This document shows positions 1-9,496 of a DNA stretch of 35,514 nt, piece by piece (positions within the stretch are counted from its first letter, which is position 1; every line of letters starts with the position of its first letter). A program made the translations under genes and the position numbers. The notes under the pieces are model-generated. The model saw only the letters and a program-made list of their open reading frames with translations. It made no database searches and had not been told where the DNA came from. Source of the stretch: Pseudomonadota bacterium (GTDB taxonomy: Bacteria; Pseudomonadota; Gammaproteobacteria; Burkholderiales; Burkholderiaceae_E); contig CAUJHG010000001.1 in the NCBI GenBank assembly GCA_963204785.1, forward strand, positions 1 to 35,514, given 5' to 3'.

Positions 1-1262
1 TCCAGGGTCTGGGTCAGCTCCAGGTAGTCGAACCAGGGGCCGCTTCGGTCGAGCACCGCCGCGACCGCCTCCGGCGCCAGCTCGATCGAGCGCAGGGCTT
101 CGCTGGTCGAGGTGTCCAGCAGGGTGGGAAGCATCGAGGCCAGCCCCAGCGTGAAGAAGCTCGACGGATGCGATTCGCCGCGCTGGCCGGCCAGCAGTTC
201 GAGCAGGCGGGCGCGGGCGAGCGTCACTTCCTGCACCGCCCGGCGGGTGGCCCGAGTGCCCGCCGAGCGGACCAGGACGTTCGAGAGCCAGCGGCAGAGT
301 TCGTCGTGCCCCATGAGCAGCACTGCGGCCTCGACGGTGTCGATCGTGCGGCCGCGCGCCCAGTGGGCGCTGCCGGCCTTGCGCAGCAGTTGCACCGACA
401 GGCTGAGGTCGCGCTTGATGTCGTCGACGAGACGCGTCGGATCCTCGCCGCGCAGCAGGCGGTTGAGCAGATGGCACAGGTGCTGGACCTCCGGTGAGAT
501 CGGTCCCGCCGCCTCGGTTTCGCCGCTCCTTGACATGCTGCCGCTTGCATAGTCCAGGCCAAGCCCCAGCGCCAGCTCGAGCACTTCCAGGCCGGGAAGA
601 TCGGTCCCGACCAGTCGGGGGCGCGGCGTACCGGCGGCGGCGTCCTTGACTGCCTGGAGCAGGGGGCCCACCGACTGCGGATCGCCTGCGCGCAGGAGCA
701 GGAAGTCGGGTGGGGCGGCCGTGCTGTCGGCGCCTTGCAGCGAAGCCTTGGCCCGGACCAGGGGTGGCTCGGCGATCCACCCTGCCTGCGCTCCCGTGGC
801 GCGGATTCGCTGCGTTGCATCAAGCAGGATTTCCGCGCTGTCGGCACCGGCGTCGGGGCGCAGGCACAGCATCATCCCTGGGCAGAACAACGCCGCGGCC
901 TGCGGTTCGAGCAGCCAGCGCGCCGGAAGCTCCACCAGGGCGGCGCGGTCGGCGTCGGCGGTCGCACGCATCGCGGTCAGGATCGCGCGCGTGTAGGCCG
1001 CCTGCGCCGGCCTCTCGGCCCGGCGGATCAGGGTCTCGGAGAGCCGGAACTCGTAGCCGGCCACCGCCCCGTCGGCGCGCAGCAGCGGCCGGCGCGCGCC
1101 GATGCCCGCCAGGCTGGCCGGCGCAGGCGGCGCCGGAAGGGTGGACGGCAGGGCGGCGATGTCGAGCGGATCGGACACACCGGCGGCCCCGGCTGCGGCC
1201 GGGGTGGCTGGCCGCGGGCGGGACCAGCGCGAAGCGAGCCGTTCGATCAGCGTTCTGAGCAT
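1..1262 (-). CDS. EAL/HDOD-domain signalling protein (C-terminus cut off by the window edge)
   Basis: The reading frame is open from an ATG at 1260-1262 to the left edge (about 420 residues seen). A GGAGG lies about 12 nt before the start. After a Pro/Ala-rich N-terminus comes a segment like a degenerate EAL phosphodiesterase fold: GYEFRL sits where the EAL family has its metal-binding Glu, but I see no convincing set of the other metal and catalytic acids, so c-di-GMP hydrolysis is unlikely. The second half carries an HDOD domain (LLNRLLRGEDP, then SLSVQLLRKAGSAHW, then TVEAAVLLMGHDEL). This YuxH-type architecture is found in bacterial signalling proteins; proven roles vary and none can be read here. 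It is divergent from rtcB, with 146 bp between the starts. The family call is fairly sure, the function unknown. Confidence 0.75.
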   Translation of the reverse strand, partial: MLRTLIERLASRWSRPRPATPAAAGAAGVSDPLDIAALPSTLPAPPAPASLAGIGARRPLLRADGAVAGYEFRLSETLIRRAERPAQAAYTRAILTAMRATADADRAALVELPARWLLEPQAAALFCPGMMLCLRPDAGADSAEILLDATQRIRATGAQAGWIAEPPLVRAKASLQGADSTAAPPDFLLLRAGDPQSVGPLLQAVKDAAAGTPRPRLVGTDLPGLEVLELALGLGLDYASGSMSRSGETEAAGPISPEVQHLCHLLNRLLRGEDPTRLVDDIKRDLSLSVQLLRKAGSAHWARGRTIDTVEAAVLLMGHDELCRWLSNVLVRSAGTRATRRAVQEVTLARARLLELLAGQRGESHPSSFFTLGLASMLPTLLDTSTSEALRSIELAPEAVAAVLDRSGPWFDYLELTQTL

Positions 1263-1332
1263 GACGCCCCCCAGCCTCCGGTCTGGCCGCGCGGCGCGCA
1301 GCGGACATTCCCGAGTGTTTCGCTCGCGCCGC

Positions 1333-1362
1333 TTGACCCCTGCAGCGGACACCGTGGACCAT
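1333..1362 (+). promoter_or_regulatory. Weak candidate promoter for rtcB
   Basis: TTGACC at 1333-1338 is a good -35 element. The hexamer 18 bp further on (GACCAT, 1357-1362) is a poor -10. It lies in the 146-bp divergent gap between the HDOD gene and rtcB, with GGGAGAAGGGA just before the rtcB start. Only suggestive. Confidence 0.25.
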
Positions 1363-1408
1363 CGTCGGTCGGCGCGAATGCGCACAGGATATCGGGAGAA
1401 GGGACGGG

Positions 1409-2620
1409 ATGCTGATCTGCGGCACGCACGACGCGCAGACGATCGCCCAGCTGGAGGCGGTGGCGCGCCGCGCGCGGCGCGTTGCGCTGATGGCCGACGG
1501 ACACGTGGGCTTCGTGATGCCCATCGGCGGGGTGGCGGGCTACCGCGACCAGGTTTCGGTCGTGGGAGTGGGCTTCGACATCGCCTGCGGGAACTGCGCG
1601 ATCCGCACCGACCTGAAGGCCTCGGACTTCTCCCGGCAGCGCCTGGGCGCGCTCGCCGACGAGATCGCGGCGACGATCAGCTTCGGCCTGGGCCGCACCA
1701 ACCGGCAGGCCGACGCCCCGGTGGATCATCCGCTGTTCGAGCTGCCTGCCTGGGATGCGATCCCCGATCACGCGCGCGAGGAGCTGCGCGCGATCGCGCG
1801 GGCGCAGCTGGGCACCGTGGGCAGCGGCAACCACTACGTCGACGTGTTCGCCGACACGGCCGACGATCAGGTCTGGGTCGGCGTGCACTTCGGAAGCCGG
1901 CAGCTCGGCCACGCGATCGCCTCGGGCTTCATGGCCCTGGGGCAGGGCATGCCGTGGGGCGTGCGGGTGCCCGAGAAGGAGGTGCTGTTCGAGCTGGACT
2001 CGCCGCTGGGGCAGCGCTACTGGGCCGCGATGGAGCTGGCCGGCCGCTACGCGTACGCCGGGCGGGAGTACGTTGCGCGCAAGGTGGTCGCGATCCTGGG
2101 CGGCGCGGAGCTCGACATGGTCCACAACCATCACAACTTCGCCTGGAAGGAGCGTCACTTCGGCGAGGATCTGGTGGTGGTGCGCAAGGGGGCGACCCCG
2201 GCCTTCCCGGGACAGCGCGGCTTCATCGGCGGCTCGATGGGCGACGACGCGGTGATCGTGGCGGGCTACGAGAGCGCGGCCGGCGCAGGCCCCGACCCGG
2301 TGCGCGAGCTGCAGCAGCAGGCGCTGTTCAGCACCGTGCACGGCGCCGGCCGGGTGATGAGCCGGACCGCGGCCAGGGGAGCGCCGCGGGGCCGCAGGTC
2401 GCGCGGCGGCGGTGCGGTCACCCGACGGATGATGGACGAGTGGATCCGGGCCCGCGGCGTGGTGGTTCGCGGCGGCGACGTCGACGAGAGCCCGCACGTC
2501 TATCGGCGCCTGCACGAGGTGCTGCGCGACCAGCGCGGCACCATCGTCGTGCAGCACACCCTGCGGCCGCTGATCGTCGTGATGGCCGGCCCCGAGGTGC
2601 GCGACCCGTTCAAGGACTGA
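1409..2620 (+). CDS. rtcB: RtcB-family RNA ligase
   Basis: The product (403 aa, the usual bacterial RtcB length) belongs to the GTP- and metal-dependent ligases that join RNA 2',3'-cyclic phosphate or 3'-phosphate ends to 5'-OH ends. Visible family motifs are GVGFDIACGNCAIRTD (metal-binding Asp and Cys), GTVGSGNHYVDV, HNHHNFAWKE, and HGAGRVMSR, whose His is the residue guanylylated in characterised RtcB; the C-terminus LRPLIVVMAG...DPFKD is also typical. The start is set by GGGAGAAGGGA just upstream. No RtcA cyclase, RtcR regulator or archease gene is nearby, so it stands outside the E. coli-style rtc operon. Its 3' end overlaps the convergent glucoamylase gene by 11 bp. Bacterial RtcB is linked to RNA repair after stress; the substrate here is unknown. 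Confidence 0.92.
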   Translation: MLICGTHDAQTIAQLEAVARRARRVALMADGHVGFVMPIGGVAGYRDQVSVVGVGFDIACGNCAIRTDLKASDFSRQRLGALADEIAATISFGLGRTNRQADAPVDHPLFELPAWDAIPDHAREELRAIARAQLGTVGSGNHYVDVFADTADDQVWVGVHFGSRQLGHAIASGFMALGQGMPWGVRVPEKEVLFELDSPLGQRYWAAMELAGRYAYAGREYVARKVVAILGGAELDMVHNHHNFAWKERHFGEDLVVVRKGATPAFPGQRGFIGGSMGDDAVIVAGYESAAGAGPDPVRELQQQALFSTVHGAGRVMSRTAARGAPRGRRSRGGGAVTRRMMDEWIRARGVVVRGGDVDESPHVYRRLHEVLRDQRGTIVVQHTLRPLIVVMAGPEVRDPFKD

Positions 2621-5054
2621 CCGGCCCCCCATCCTCGGGCTCGCGGCGCGTGCGCGCGGAACCGAGCGCGAGCCGGTGGTCGACGCCGGCCCATCGGCCC
2701 TCGGTCTGCAGGCGCCAGGTGAAGTCGACGGCCTGCCCGGCGCGCAGGCGGGCGGTGGGCAGGCGCACCAGGTGCAGCGCCAGCCCCGGCACCGGGTGGG
2801 TGCGCAGGTCCGAGGCGTGCTGCCAGCCGTCGACGCCCCAGTGCACCAGCGCCGGCTGGTGCAGGCACACCAGGGTGTCGAGCCCGGGCCTGGCGCGGGA
2901 GACCGGCGCGTGCTCGAGCCACATGCTGAACTGCGGCGAGGGCCGCCGGCCCCGGTAGCGTTCCCACACCGCAGCGGGGCAGTCGCAGGCCCGGGCGTCC
3001 TGGCCGGACAGCGCGAGCTTGACGAACTCGGCGTGTGCCCAGACCAGCGGCATCGCGCCGCCGGTGGGCCCTCCCGGACGAAGCCCCAGCGCCGGGATCG
3101 GGTCCGCATCCCAGACCTGCTCGGGCAGCATTCCGCCCGGACTGGTCATCGCCGCCATCGCGCGCAGGAAGGGCATCGGATCGCGCCCGGCGAGCAGTTC
3201 GTAGTGGCCGCGTTCGCCGGCCAGCAGCGGCCACGGCCGCCCGCAGCCGCTGCCGTCGAAGGGCGCGCCGTCCTCGTGCTCGCCGTAGCCGTCACCGTTG
3301 TAGCGGCGCCAGGCGGGCCCTGACGGGGTCTGCACGCGCAGCAGCGCGTCGATCACCCGGACGGTGTCGCGCACCAGCGGATCGTGCGGATCGCGCAGGC
3401 CGAAGCGCACCAGTTGCAGCGCGTCGGTGGACACCTGCTCGTCGGCGGGCGGGGCCACCGCCTGCAGCCGGTTGCGGATCGGGATGCGCCGGTGCAGCGC
3501 CTGCTCGTCGGAGAGGATCGCCGCAGGCGCCACCCGGACGTAGTAGCCGGCCACCCCGAGGCGCCTGGCCAGCGCCGTGCCCGACACCGCAGTGCATTCC
3601 TCGATGCGCGCGTTCCAGTCGTCGGCCAGCGCGAGGAGGAAGTCGCGCGTCTCCCCGTCCTCGACGAGGGCCGCGCCCGCCACCAGCGCGGCGACGCACA
3701 CCGCGAGCGTGAACGGATTGAGCCCGGCGTCCTCCTCCCAGCGATCCTGGTCGCTGGAGGGCCCGGCACGCGCGATGAAGCCCAGCGCCCGCAGCACCAT
3801 GTCGCGCACCACGATTCCGTCGAGCGCGTCGCGCTCGGCCAGCAGCGCGGCCAGCAGCACGGGGAAGGCGGCCTCGTCGAGCTGCACCCCCTGCCAGTAG
3901 GGTCTGCCGTCGAGCCACTGGTTCTGGCTCCAGTGGCCATCGGCGTGCTGCGACGCGATCAGGTAGCGCAGCACGTCGCGCGCCTCTGCCTGCTGTCCGA
4001 GCACGAGCAGGGCGCCGGCGCACTCGACCAGGTCGCGCGGCCAGACGAGGTGGTAGCCGCCGCGCTCCTCGCGGCTGTTGCCCCAGGGAATGCTCAGGCT
4101 CGCGACCAGCGCGCCGGGGTGGATGCGGTCCTGGTGCACCCGCAGCACCATCGCCGAGACGGCAAGCTGGGCGCGCAGCGCCGGGTCGGACAGGGGGCAG
4201 GCGGACCAGGCGAGCCCGGCGTGCCAGCGCTGCCAGTCGTCCACCTGCTGCCGCCAGGGCGTGTCGAAGGACTGTGCGAGCGCGGCGAGCGCCAGCGTGC
4301 CGGCGGCCTCGGGGCTGGCGCCGAAGGCCAGCGCGAGCACGCAGCGCCGCGGCAGCGCACCGCACAGCGCAACGTTGCCCGGGCCGGCACGGTCGAACTG
4401 CCAGCGCATGGCCCCGTTGCGGTCGAAGTCCTGCCAGCCGTCGCTCGCCCCGACGTGGCCTGCGCTGACGCGTCCCCAGGCGTCGCGCTGGTCGGGGTCG
4501 ACTGCGGCCAGCGCCTGCCAGGTGGCGCCCGGGTGCGCGCGTCCGGCGCGCAGCACGCGGCGCCCGCCCTGGCGGCCGAGTTCGGCGAGGTTGTCCTGAC
4601 CGCTGCCATCGACGTGCGGCGCAAGCAGGGCATGGGGGCGAAGCCTCGGGTCGCCGTCGAGCTCGATCTCGATCAGCAGCGCATCGCGGCGCGGATCGGT
4701 GACGATGCGCAGGCCCAGCGTGAAGCGTTCGTGCGAATGCACGATGCGCACTGCGGGAACCCCCGGCGCAGGGGTCTCGATGCGGTAGCTGCCCAGTCGC
4801 TTGACTTCGCACCAGAACCCGGCGTCGTCGGCGACGATGAAGCCGAGGTCGCGGATCTGCGGCATGTCGACGCAGGGGTGATAGACCTCGTTGACGATAC
4901 CCAAGCCGATCGTGAACCACAGTCGTGCCGGGCCGAGCGAACCGCCGACCAGGTCCTTGGCGCTGCTGGACCAGGTCGGCGCGATGCCCGGAGCGCCGGG
5001 GGCCGGGCCGCCCTGCTGCGCGCGCCCTGCGTCGGGGCAGGGGGCTTCGCTCAT
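2610..5054 (-). CDS. Glycoside hydrolase family 15 protein (glucoamylase / glucan glucosidase-like)
   Basis: The 814-aa product has no signal peptide and is therefore predicted cytoplasmic. It combines an N-terminal beta-sandwich region ([16 protein letters not shown], residues about 46-60) with the (alpha/alpha)6 barrel of GH15. Motifs include [13 protein letters not shown] (332-344), [13 protein letters not shown] (437-449) holding the general-acid Glu, and [10 protein letters not shown] (640-649) holding the second catalytic Glu. Family members release glucose from the non-reducing ends of alpha-glucans such as maltodextrin or glycogen; related GH15 enzymes cleave trehalose or dextran, so the substrate is open. 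The ATG overlaps the zwf stop (ATGA), which indicates translational coupling. The frame stays open far upstream through zwf and gnd, but that extension is their shadow. The position after gnd and zwf suggests freed glucose is routed to the pentose phosphate pathway. Confidence 0.88.
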   Translation of the reverse strand: MSEAPCPDAGRAQQGGPAPGAPGIAPTWSSSAKDLVGGSLGPARLWFTIGLGIVNEVYHPCVDMPQIRDLGFIVADDAGFWCEVKRLGSYRIETPAPGVPAVRIVHSHERFTLGLRIVTDPRRDALLIEIELDGDPRLRPHALLAPHVDGSGQDNLAELGRQGGRRVLRAGRAHPGATWQALAAVDPDQRDAWGRVSAGHVGASDGWQDFDRNGAMRWQFDRAGPGNVALCGALPRRCVLALAFGASPEAAGTLALAALAQSFDTPWRQQVDDWQRWHAGLAWSACPLSDPALRAQLAVSAMVLRVHQDRIHPGALVASLSIPWGNSREERGGYHLVWPRDLVECAGALLVLGQQAEARDVLRYLIASQHADGHWSQNQWLDGRPYWQGVQLDEAAFPVLLAALLAERDALDGIVVRDMVLRALGFIARAGPSSDQDRWEEDAGLNPFTLAVCVAALVAGAALVEDGETRDFLLALADDWNARIEECTAVSGTALARRLGVAGYYVRVAPAAILSDEQALHRRIPIRNRLQAVAPPADEQVSTDALQLVRFGLRDPHDPLVRDTVRVIDALLRVQTPSGPAWRRYNGDGYGEHEDGAPFDGSGCGRPWPLLAGERGHYELLAGRDPMPFLRAMAAMTSPGGMLPEQVWDADPIPALGLRPGGPTGGAMPLVWAHAEFVKLALSGQDARACDCPAAVWERYRGRRPSPQFSMWLEHAPVSRARPGLDTLVCLHQPALVHWGVDGWQHASDLRTHPVPGLALHLVRLPTARLRAGQAVDFTWRLQTEGRWAGVDHRLALGSARTRREPEDGGPVSP

Positions 5055-6433
5055 TGCCGGGGCAGCTCCGGGCGATGCCAGCCCCCGCAGCAGGCGGCGA
5101 TCGCGTCGGCCTCCTGCGGTCCCCAGCTGCCCTGCGGGTATCGGTGCAGTCCGAGCCCGGCATCGAGCACCGGGTCGACGACCCGCCAGGCGGCCTCGAC
5201 GCCGTCCTCGCGCGCGAACAGCGACGGATCCCCCTCCAGCGCATCGCCGATCAGCCGTTCGTAGTCGCCCGGCTGCGCGCTGGGCGCGTTGCACAGGAAG
5301 AGCTCGACCGGATCGCCCGCCATCAGGGGGCCGGGGCGCTTGGTCGCCGCGCCGATCGCGATGGCGACGCGGTCCGGGCCGAGCCGGAAGCGGATGTAGT
5401 TCGCCACCGCAGCGTGCTCGTCGAACACCTGCTGCGGTGCGCGCTCCAGTTGCACCAGGACCTCGGTGGCGGTCGTCGCCATCCGCTTGCCCGCGCGGAT
5501 CAGGATCGGGACGCCCGCCCAGCGCCAGGAGTCGATCTGCAGGCGGATCGCGACGAAGGTCTCGACCTGCGAATCGGCTGCGACGCCATGTTCGTCGCGG
5601 TAGCCCTCGTACTGCCCGCGCAGCACGTCGCCGGCCGCCAGCGGGCGGATCGCCCGGAAGACCTTGACCTTCTCGTCGCGCAGCGCCTCCGGCCCGCTGT
5701 CCACGGGCGGCTCCATCGCCAGCAGCGCGAGCACCTGCAGCATGTGGTTCTGCACCACGTCGCGCAGCGCGCCGACCTCCTCGTAGAAGCGACCGCGCCC
5801 CTCGACCCCGATCTGCTCGGCCATCGTGATCTGGATGCAGCGCACGTAGTTGCGGTTCCAGATCGGCTCGAGGAAGGCGTTGGCGAAGCGGAAGTAGAGC
5901 AGGTTCTGCACCGCCTCCTTGCCCAGGTAGTGGTCGATGCGGAACACCGAGCTCTCGGGAAAGCTGCGGTGCAGCGCTTCGTTCAGGGCCCTGGCCGAGG
6001 CGAGGTCGCGCCCGAAGGGCTTCTCGAGCACCACGCGCGCGCCGGCCCCGCTGCCCGATCCGGCGATGCCCTCGACCACCATCGGGAACAGGCTCGGCGG
6101 CACTGCCAGGTAGTGCAGCGGGCGCTTCGCCGCGCCCAGCGCCGTGCGCAGGCGCTGGTGGGTCTGCGCCTCGGTGTAGTCGCCGTCGATGTAGTGCAGC
6201 AGGCCCAGCAGCCGCTCGGCGGCGGCGTCGCGCCCGGCCCCGTGGACCTGCAGGCTGTCTCGCACGCGCTCGCGCAGCTGTGCGAGCGTCCAGCCGGAGC
6301 GGGACACGCCGATCACCGGGACATCGAGCCGGCCGCTGCGCACCAGCGCATGCAGCGCGGGGAACAGCTTGCGATGGGCGAGGTCGCCGGTGGCGCCGAA
6401 CAGCACCAGTGCGTCGCTGGGCGCCGCGTTCAC
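5051..6433 (-). CDS. zwf: Glucose-6-phosphate 1-dehydrogenase
   Basis: This 460-aa enzyme oxidises glucose 6-phosphate to 6-phosphogluconolactone, reducing NAD(P)+. The N-terminal nucleotide-binding motif GATGDLA is at residues 13-19, EKPFG at 137-141, and the family signature RIDHYLGKE at 165-173; the conserved QNHMLQ segment with the catalytic His follows. Length is slightly below the common 480-490 aa but no motif is missing. It begins with GTG, whose GTGA overlaps the stop of gnd, and its own stop overlaps the start of the GH15 gene, so all three genes are read as one leftward operon. No 6-phosphogluconolactonase (pgl) gene lies in the operon; it must be elsewhere or the lactone hydrolyses spontaneously. 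Confidence 0.95.
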   Translation of the reverse strand: MNAAPSDALVLFGATGDLAHRKLFPALHALVRSGRLDVPVIGVSRSGWTLAQLRERVRDSLQVHGAGRDAAAERLLGLLHYIDGDYTEAQTHQRLRTALGAAKRPLHYLAVPPSLFPMVVEGIAGSGSGAGARVVLEKPFGRDLASARALNEALHRSFPESSVFRIDHYLGKEAVQNLLYFRFANAFLEPIWNRNYVRCIQITMAEQIGVEGRGRFYEEVGALRDVVQNHMLQVLALLAMEPPVDSGPEALRDEKVKVFRAIRPLAAGDVLRGQYEGYRDEHGVAADSQVETFVAIRLQIDSWRWAGVPILIRAGKRMATTATEVLVQLERAPQQVFDEHAAVANYIRFRLGPDRVAIAIGAATKRPGPLMAGDPVELFLCNAPSAQPGDYERLIGDALEGDPSLFAREDGVEAAWRVVDPVLDAGLGLHRYPQGSWGPQEADAIAACCGGWHRPELPRQ

Positions 6434-7443
6434 GAGCGCTGCTCCTGGTGGCCGCCGAACTCGCGGCGCATCGCCGACAGGATGCGGTTGGCGAAGTCGC
6501 TGCCTCCGCGCGAGGCGAAGCGCGCGAACAGCGCCGTGGCCAGCACCGGGGCAGGCGTGCCGAGCTCGATCGCGGCCTGCAGGGTCCAGCGGCCTTCGCC
6601 CGAATCGGCGACGCGTCCCTGCAGGTCGTCCAGCCCGCCATCGTGCAGCAGCGCGTGCGCGAGCAGATCGAGCAGCCAGGAGCGCACCACGCTGCCGCGT
6701 CGCCAGAGCTCGGCGATCTCGGCGAGGTCCAGCTCATAGCGAGGGGCGCCCGGATCGTCCGCAGCGAGGGCGCCGGCATCGCCAGGCTGCGACTGCCCGC
6801 CGCAGCCCGCCTGGCGCAGGAGCTCGAAGCCCTCGGCGTAGGCGGCCATCAGCCCGTATTCGATCCCGTTGTGGACCATCTTCACGAAGTGGCCCGCGCC
6901 GCTCGGGCCGCAGTGCAGCCAGCCGCGCGCGGCGCCGGTGTGCGCGGCCTCGCGCCCCGGCGTCGGGGCTGCGGCGGCCGCATCGGGTGCGAGGGCGGCG
7001 AAGACCGGTTCGAGCCGCTGCACCGGGCCAGGCTCGCCACCGATCATCAGGCAGTAGCCGTCGGCCAGCCCCCACACGCCGCCGCTGGTGCCGACGTCGA
7101 GGTAGTGCAGGCCGTGCCGGGCCAGCGCGGCCGCGCGGCGCGGGTCGTCGCGGTAGTGCGAATTGCCGCCGTCGACGACGGTGTCGCCGGGCAGCAGCAG
7201 CGGCAGGAGTGCATCGATGCTGGCGTCGACTGCCGCGGCCGGCAGCATCAGCCAGACGGTGCGCGGCGGTGCGAGGCCATCGACCAGTTCGCCGAGCGAC
7301 GCGGCGGGGCGTGCGCCCGCTGCCGCAAGCGCGGCGACTGCGGCCGGGTCACGGTCGAAGGCCACGCAGTCGTGCCCGGCGCCGAGCAGCCGTCGGACCA
7401 TGTTCGAGCCCATTCGGCCCAGTCCCACCATGCCGATCTGCAT
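6430..7443 (-). CDS. gnd: 6-phosphogluconate dehydrogenase (decarboxylating), short GndA/YqeC type
   Basis: The 337-codon gene encodes the short form of 6-phosphogluconate dehydrogenase, which converts 6-phosphogluconate to ribulose 5-phosphate and CO2; short forms are usually NAD-preferring. [15 protein letters not shown] is the Rossmann start, GGNSHYRDD and [10 protein letters not shown] line the substrate site, and [10 protein letters not shown] carries the catalytic Lys. The ATG at 7441-7443 is chosen because GGGAGGTGG stands just before it; the frame is open to 7518 but those codons do not resemble the family. It is the first gene of the gnd-zwf-GH15 operon. A short low-complexity insert (roughly [19 protein letters not shown]) breaks the nucleotide/substrate domain and is not typical of the family; it may be a surface loop. 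Confidence 0.92.
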   Translation of the reverse strand: MQIGMVGLGRMGSNMVRRLLGAGHDCVAFDRDPAAVAALAAAGARPAASLGELVDGLAPPRTVWLMLPAAAVDASIDALLPLLLPGDTVVDGGNSHYRDDPRRAAALARHGLHYLDVGTSGGVWGLADGYCLMIGGEPGPVQRLEPVFAALAPDAAAAAPTPGREAAHTGAARGWLHCGPSGAGHFVKMVHNGIEYGLMAAYAEGFELLRQAGCGGQSQPGDAGALAADDPGAPRYELDLAEIAELWRRGSVVRSWLLDLLAHALLHDGGLDDLQGRVADSGEGRWTLQAAIELGTPAPVLATALFARFASRGGSDFANRILSAMRREFGGHQEQRS

Positions 7444-7525
7444 GTCCACCTCCCGCGGTCGGCGCGCCTGGCCTGGTGCCGGGCGCTGATCGGGCGACCG
7501 CCGGCAGCACCGGCCCATGCGCAGG

Positions 7526-7555
7526 ATTATCGCGCCGACGCGGCATCCGCGTCAG
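7526..7555 (-). promoter_or_regulatory. Candidate promoter for the gnd-zwf-GH15 operon
   Basis: Read on the minus strand, CTGACG (7550-7555) and GATAAT (7526-7531) are separated by 18 bp, about 80 bp upstream of the gnd start. The -10 is good, the -35 moderate. It lies in the 266-bp divergent gap shared with the PrpD gene. Confidence 0.35.
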
Positions 7556-7709
7556 CGGCATCGCAGGCAGGCGGGCTGGCCCCTCAGCCCCGGTCGCGCC
7601 ATGGGCTCCCGTGCCGGGCCCGGCGAAGAGGCACAGAATCGAACCGGTGCCGAAGCAGTCCGCGCCAGGCACGGCCCGGTCCACAGGCACCCCTGGAAGG
7701 AGGCAGTCC

Positions 7710-9161
7710 ATGCACGCACAGACCCCGGGTGGCCGGCCCAAGCCGGACCAGGTGCTGGTCGACATCGTCGACTATGTGCTCGAGCACGAGATCCGCAGCA
7801 GCGAAGCGATCGGGACCGCGCGCGCCTGCCTGATCGACACGCTAGGCTGCGGGCTGGAGGCGCTGTCCTATCCGGCCTGCACCAAGCTGCTCGGGCCGAT
7901 CGTCCCGGGAACTTTCGTCCCCAACGGCGCGAAGGTGCCGGGCACGCAGTTCCAGCTCGATCCGGTGAAGGCAGCCTTCGACATCGGCGCGATGGTGCGC
8001 TGGCTCGACTTCAACGACACCTGGCTGGCCGCCGAGTGGGGCCACCCGTCGGACAACCTCGGCGGCATCCTGGCCACTGCCGACTGGCTCAGCCGCACCG
8101 CGATCGCGCAGGGCAAGGCGCCGCTGCGGATGGACCGGGTGCTCGAGGCGATGGTGAAGGCGCACGAGATCCAGGGCGTGATCGCACTGGAGAACTCGTT
8201 CAACCGCGTCGGGCTGGACCACGTGGTCCTGGTCAAGGTTGCCTCGACCGCGGTCTGCGGGATGCTGATGGGGCTCGGGCGCGACGAGCTGATCAACGCG
8301 GTCTCGCTGGCCTGGGTCGACGGACAGTCGCTGCGCACCTACCGGCACGCGCCCAACACCGGCAGCCGCAAGAGCTGGGCCGCCGGCGACGCGACGAGCC
8401 GCGCGGTGCGCCTGGCGCTGATCGCGCGCACCGGCGAGATGGGTTACCCGACTGCGCTCACCGCGAAGACCTGGGGCTTCTACGACGTCTCCTTCAAGGG
8501 CCGCGAGTTCGCGTTCCAGCGCCCCTACGGCAGCTACGTGATGGAGAACGTGCTGTTCAAGATCTCCTTCCCGGCAGAATTCCACGCCCAGACCGCTGCG
8601 GAGTGCGCAATGACCCTGCACGCCGAACTGGCGAAGGCCGGGCGTTCGACCGAGGAGATCGCGAAGATCACGATCCGCACGCACGAGTCGGCGATCCGGA
8701 TCATCGACAAGACCGGCCCCCTGGACAACCCGGCCGATCGCGACCACTGCATCCAGTACATGGTCGCGGTGCCGCTGATCTTCGGCAGGCTGACGGCGGC
8801 GGACTACGAGGACGAGGTCGCTGCGGATCCGCGCATCGACGCGCTGCGCGCGAAGATGGTCTGCGTCGAGGATCAGCAGTTCAGCAGGGACTACCTCGAT
8901 CCCGACAAGCGCTCGATCGCCAACGGGATCACGATCGAGTTCGCCGACGGCACGAAGCTCCCCGAAGTGGTGGTCGAATACCCGATCGGGCACCGCCGCC
9001 GCCGCAAGGAGGGGATCCCGCTGCTGATCGAGAAGTTCCGCACCAATCTCGCGCGACGCTTCCCGCCCCGGCAGCAGCAGCGGATCCTCGAGGTCTCGCT
9101 GGACGCCGAGGCGCTCGCGGCGATGCCGGTGAACGAGTACGTCGACCTGTACGTGATCTGA
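7710..9161 (+). CDS. prpD: MmgE/PrpD family protein (2-methylcitrate dehydratase-like)
   Basis: The 483-aa product has the length and sequence of PrpD, the cofactor-independent dehydratase that turns 2-methylcitrate into 2-methyl-cis-aconitate in propionate breakdown. Recognisable family segments are [21 protein letters not shown], the conserved Asp-rich region near the start, and [14 protein letters not shown]. The start follows GGAAGGAGG with good spacing. Normally prpD sits with prpB, prpC and a regulator; none of these is here. The MmgE/PrpD superfamily also contains cis-aconitate decarboxylase and other activities, so the exact substrate is uncertain. A strong 10-bp hairpin lies just after the stop. 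Confidence 0.85.
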   Translation: MHAQTPGGRPKPDQVLVDIVDYVLEHEIRSSEAIGTARACLIDTLGCGLEALSYPACTKLLGPIVPGTFVPNGAKVPGTQFQLDPVKAAFDIGAMVRWLDFNDTWLAAEWGHPSDNLGGILATADWLSRTAIAQGKAPLRMDRVLEAMVKAHEIQGVIALENSFNRVGLDHVVLVKVASTAVCGMLMGLGRDELINAVSLAWVDGQSLRTYRHAPNTGSRKSWAAGDATSRAVRLALIARTGEMGYPTALTAKTWGFYDVSFKGREFAFQRPYGSYVMENVLFKISFPAEFHAQTAAECAMTLHAELAKAGRSTEEIAKITIRTHESAIRIIDKTGPLDNPADRDHCIQYMVAVPLIFGRLTAADYEDEVAADPRIDALRAKMVCVEDQQFSRDYLDPDKRSIANGITIEFADGTKLPEVVVEYPIGHRRRRKEGIPLLIEKFRTNLARRFPPRQQQRILEVSLDAEALAAMPVNEYVDLYVI

Positions 9162-9166
9162 GCGCG

Positions 9167-9200
9167 GCGCGCAGGCGTCCGCTCCGGGTTGCCTGCGCGC
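9167..9200 (+). terminator. Hairpin after prpD
   Basis: GCGCGCAGGC (9167-9176) and GCCTGCGCGC (9191-9200) form a perfect 10-bp stem around a 14-nt loop, 5 nt after the prpD stop. No T-run follows, so it is a terminator-like or 3'-end-protecting hairpin rather than a classic intrinsic terminator. Confidence 0.45.
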
Positions 9201-9363
9201 CCGGGCCACGCGGGGCGGGGGCGGGATGCGCTCGCCGATCCGGCTTGCGCTGCGGGCGACGCTCCCGGGTGGCAGTACGCTGCGGGCGCCGCCGCCCGCG
9301 GACACCAGTCCGAAAGCGGCTTGATTGTCTCAACCGTGGCACAGTGAAATCCTTTCGGCGCAC

Positions 9364-9392
9364 TTCATGCGCGCAGGAATCACCAATAGAAT
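9364..9392 (+). promoter_or_regulatory. Candidate promoter for wrbA
   Basis: TTCATG (9364-9369) and TAGAAT (9387-9392) are 17 bp apart, about 105 bp before the wrbA start. The -10 is good for such a GC-rich genome; the -35 is moderate. Confidence 0.35.
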
Positions 9393-9496
9393 CGACCGCA
9401 GGCCCTGGCAGCAAGCGCAGACCAGGGCTCCCCGATCACGGATCCGCGGCGTCACACCAACTGCCGGGGCGGATCCACCCACTGAGGAGAATCGCA

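Larger units (their letters stand above)
9162..9496. other. 335-bp intergenic region between prpD and wrbA
   Basis: No coding frame is convincing here. It holds a hairpin right after prpD, then GC-rich filler, then from about 9322 a less GC-rich stretch starting CTTGATTGTCTCAACC, with a candidate wrbA promoter at 9364-9392. Its last bases carry the wrbA ribosome binding site. Confidence 0.6.

Noticed and set aside
1102..2958. Long rightward frame overlapping rtcB
   Set aside because: Arg/Gly-rich shadow of rtcB in another frame without motifs.
5055..6779. Upstream extension of the glucoamylase frame through zwf and gnd
   Set aside because: The extension is Arg/Ala-rich noise overlapping two clear enzymes; the true start overlaps the zwf stop.
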